From positions 124,001 to 188,000 of the forward strand of contig NZ_BDCM01000015.1 of NCBI RefSeq assembly GCF_001613505.1: 64,000 nt of DNA, given 5' to 3'. How positions within the stretch are numbered: position 1 is the stretch's first letter; every line of letters begins with the position of its first letter. This DNA comes from Nocardia mikamii NBRC 108933 (GTDB taxonomy: Bacteria; Actinomycetota; Actinomycetes; Mycobacteriales; Mycobacteriaceae). A program made the position numbers and the translations under genes. Positions 63,403 through 64,000 of the stretch are shown here, one piece after another. The notes under the pieces were generated by a model that saw only the letters and a program-made list of their open reading frames with translations, made no database searches and was not told the DNA's origin.

Positions 63403-64000
63403 TCAGCGTGCGGTGAGCGGGGACGCGGCGGCCGCGCGAACCGGCGCGCCGCCCTGCGACCGCGCCGATTCGCGGGCGTTTTCGCTTCGTGACGCCCCCA
63501 CATACGCCCGCCACAGCGCCGCGTATGTTCCGTCCGCCCGCAGCAGTTCCGCGTGCGGGCCGACCTCCGCCAACCGGCCGCCCACCATCACCGCGACGAT
63601 GTCGGAGTCCGCCGCGGTCGCCAGCCGATGCGCCACCACGATCGTGGTGCGGCCCGCGGTGAGCACGTCGATGGCCGCGCGGACCCGGGCCTCGGTGGCG
63701 AGGTCGAGGGAGGCGGTGGCCTCGTCGAGGATGAGGATGTCGGGTTCGACGAGTTGAGCTCGCGCGAGGGCGAGCAGTTGCCGCTGCCCGGAGGACAACA
63801 GCCTGCCCTGCGGTCCGATCGGGTGGTGGTAGCCGTGGTCGAGTCCGGCGATCATCTCGTGGGCTCCGACCGCCCGCGCCGCCCATTCGATCTCCGCCGG
63901 ATCGGCGTCCGGTTTCCCGTAGGCGATGGCGTCGCGCACGGTATCGCCGAACAGGTACGGCTCCTGCGGCACCACGCCGAGTCGTTTACGGTAGTCCTCG
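63403..64000 (-). CDS. ABC transporter ATPase domain, C-terminal part (runs off right edge)
   Basis: The last 198 codons of an ABC protein. The Q-loop (VVPQEPYLFGDTVRDAI), signature (LLSSGQRQLLALARA, a variant of LSGGQ), Walker B (ILILDEATASLD) and H-loop (IVVAHRLATA) are typical of exporters with fused membrane domain, of the MsbA/MDR or drug-exporter kind. The Walker A and membrane part lie outside the window. The tail is Ala/Arg/Ser-rich. It converges on rskA with a 108-bp gap that has no clear terminator. Confidence 0.93.
   Translation of the reverse strand, partial: EDYRKRLGVVPQEPYLFGDTVRDAIAYGKPDADPAEIEWAARAVGAHEMIAGLDHGYHHPIGPQGRLLSSGQRQLLALARAQLVEPDILILDEATASLDLATEARVRAAIDVLTAGRTTIVVAHRLATAADSDIVAVMVGGRLAEVGPHAELLRADGTYAALWRAYVGASRSENARESARSQGGAPVRAAAASPLTAR

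Overview
The window is very GC-rich with a strong G/C third-position bias. Its gene content points to a mycolic-acid actinobacterium of the order Corynebacteriales, most likely Nocardia: HspR with HAIR operators, an iniBAC locus, an MPT83-like/SigK/RskA cluster, dcd next to a UDP-glucose dehydrogenase, and Ala/Pro-rich secreted families. Several blocks keep the neighbourhoods known from Mycobacterium tuberculosis: clpB with a flavohaemoglobin, dnaK-grpE-dnaJ-hspR, iniBAC with a divergent LuxR-type regulator, the Rv0338c-type FeS reductase near aspC, and udgA near dcd. Between these lie genus-specific insertions. The genus assignment is inference; no rRNA or tRNA gene was seen.

Layout. 0-11 kb is a protein-quality and NO-stress block: clpB (HAIR operator plus a SigH-type promoter), two full-length flavohaemoglobins facing each other around a globin-less reductase paralogue, then hspR-dnaJ-grpE-dnaK on the minus strand with two HAIR sites at dnaK. 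11-17 kb is mixed: an HhH glycosylase-like protein, two DUF1707 membrane proteins, a zinc-type MDR dehydrogenase, an ECF sigma factor and a haloalkane-dehalogenase-type hydrolase. 17-30 kb is an enlarged ini locus. iniB (1064 codons, highly repetitive), iniA and iniC (dynamin-like GTPases) run on the minus strand. Divergent from them are a membrane-anchored Hsp70-like protein, the LuxR/ATPase regulator and a second Hsp70-derived membrane protein. The divergent gap carries a nested inverted repeat and a 19-bp tandem repeat.

30-44 kb holds two tandem S1 proteases, an NRDE/TANGO2 protein, three paralogous small secreted proteins, a membrane FeS reductase with a repetitive Lys/Ala tail and a palindromic operator, an XRE regulator with a divergent small partner, and an AlaA/AspC-type aminotransferase. 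A 270-bp imperfect inverted repeat fills the gap at 44 kb. 44-51 kb has YibE/F, an MFS transporter, a DUF397 gene with the in-frame-deleted remnant of its XRE partner, an MDR reductase and two decayed Rpn-family nuclease copies. 51-53.4 kb is a divergent unit: a Cys-containing HTH regulator and an operon of two membrane proteins plus a GTP cyclohydrolase I, with a 30-bp near-perfect palindrome on the promoter. 53-61 kb has a SLOG-family protein, a third Hsp70-like membrane protein, UDP-glucose 6-dehydrogenase, a DUF218 protein, a degenerate M48 peptidase, an NCS1 permease and dcd. 61-63.3 kb is a fasciclin (MPT83-like) gene, sigK and rskA, with two matching SigK-type promoters; the fasciclin protein has no visible signal peptide. 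An ABC exporter runs off the right edge.

Common themes are envelope stress (ini, SigK/RskA, S1 proteases), protein quality control (ClpB, DnaK system, Hsp70-like anchors) and redox/NO defence (flavohaemoglobins, FeS reductase, FeS-like regulator). Several starts were moved from the longest reading frame on the basis of ribosome binding sites or homology; each entry says so.
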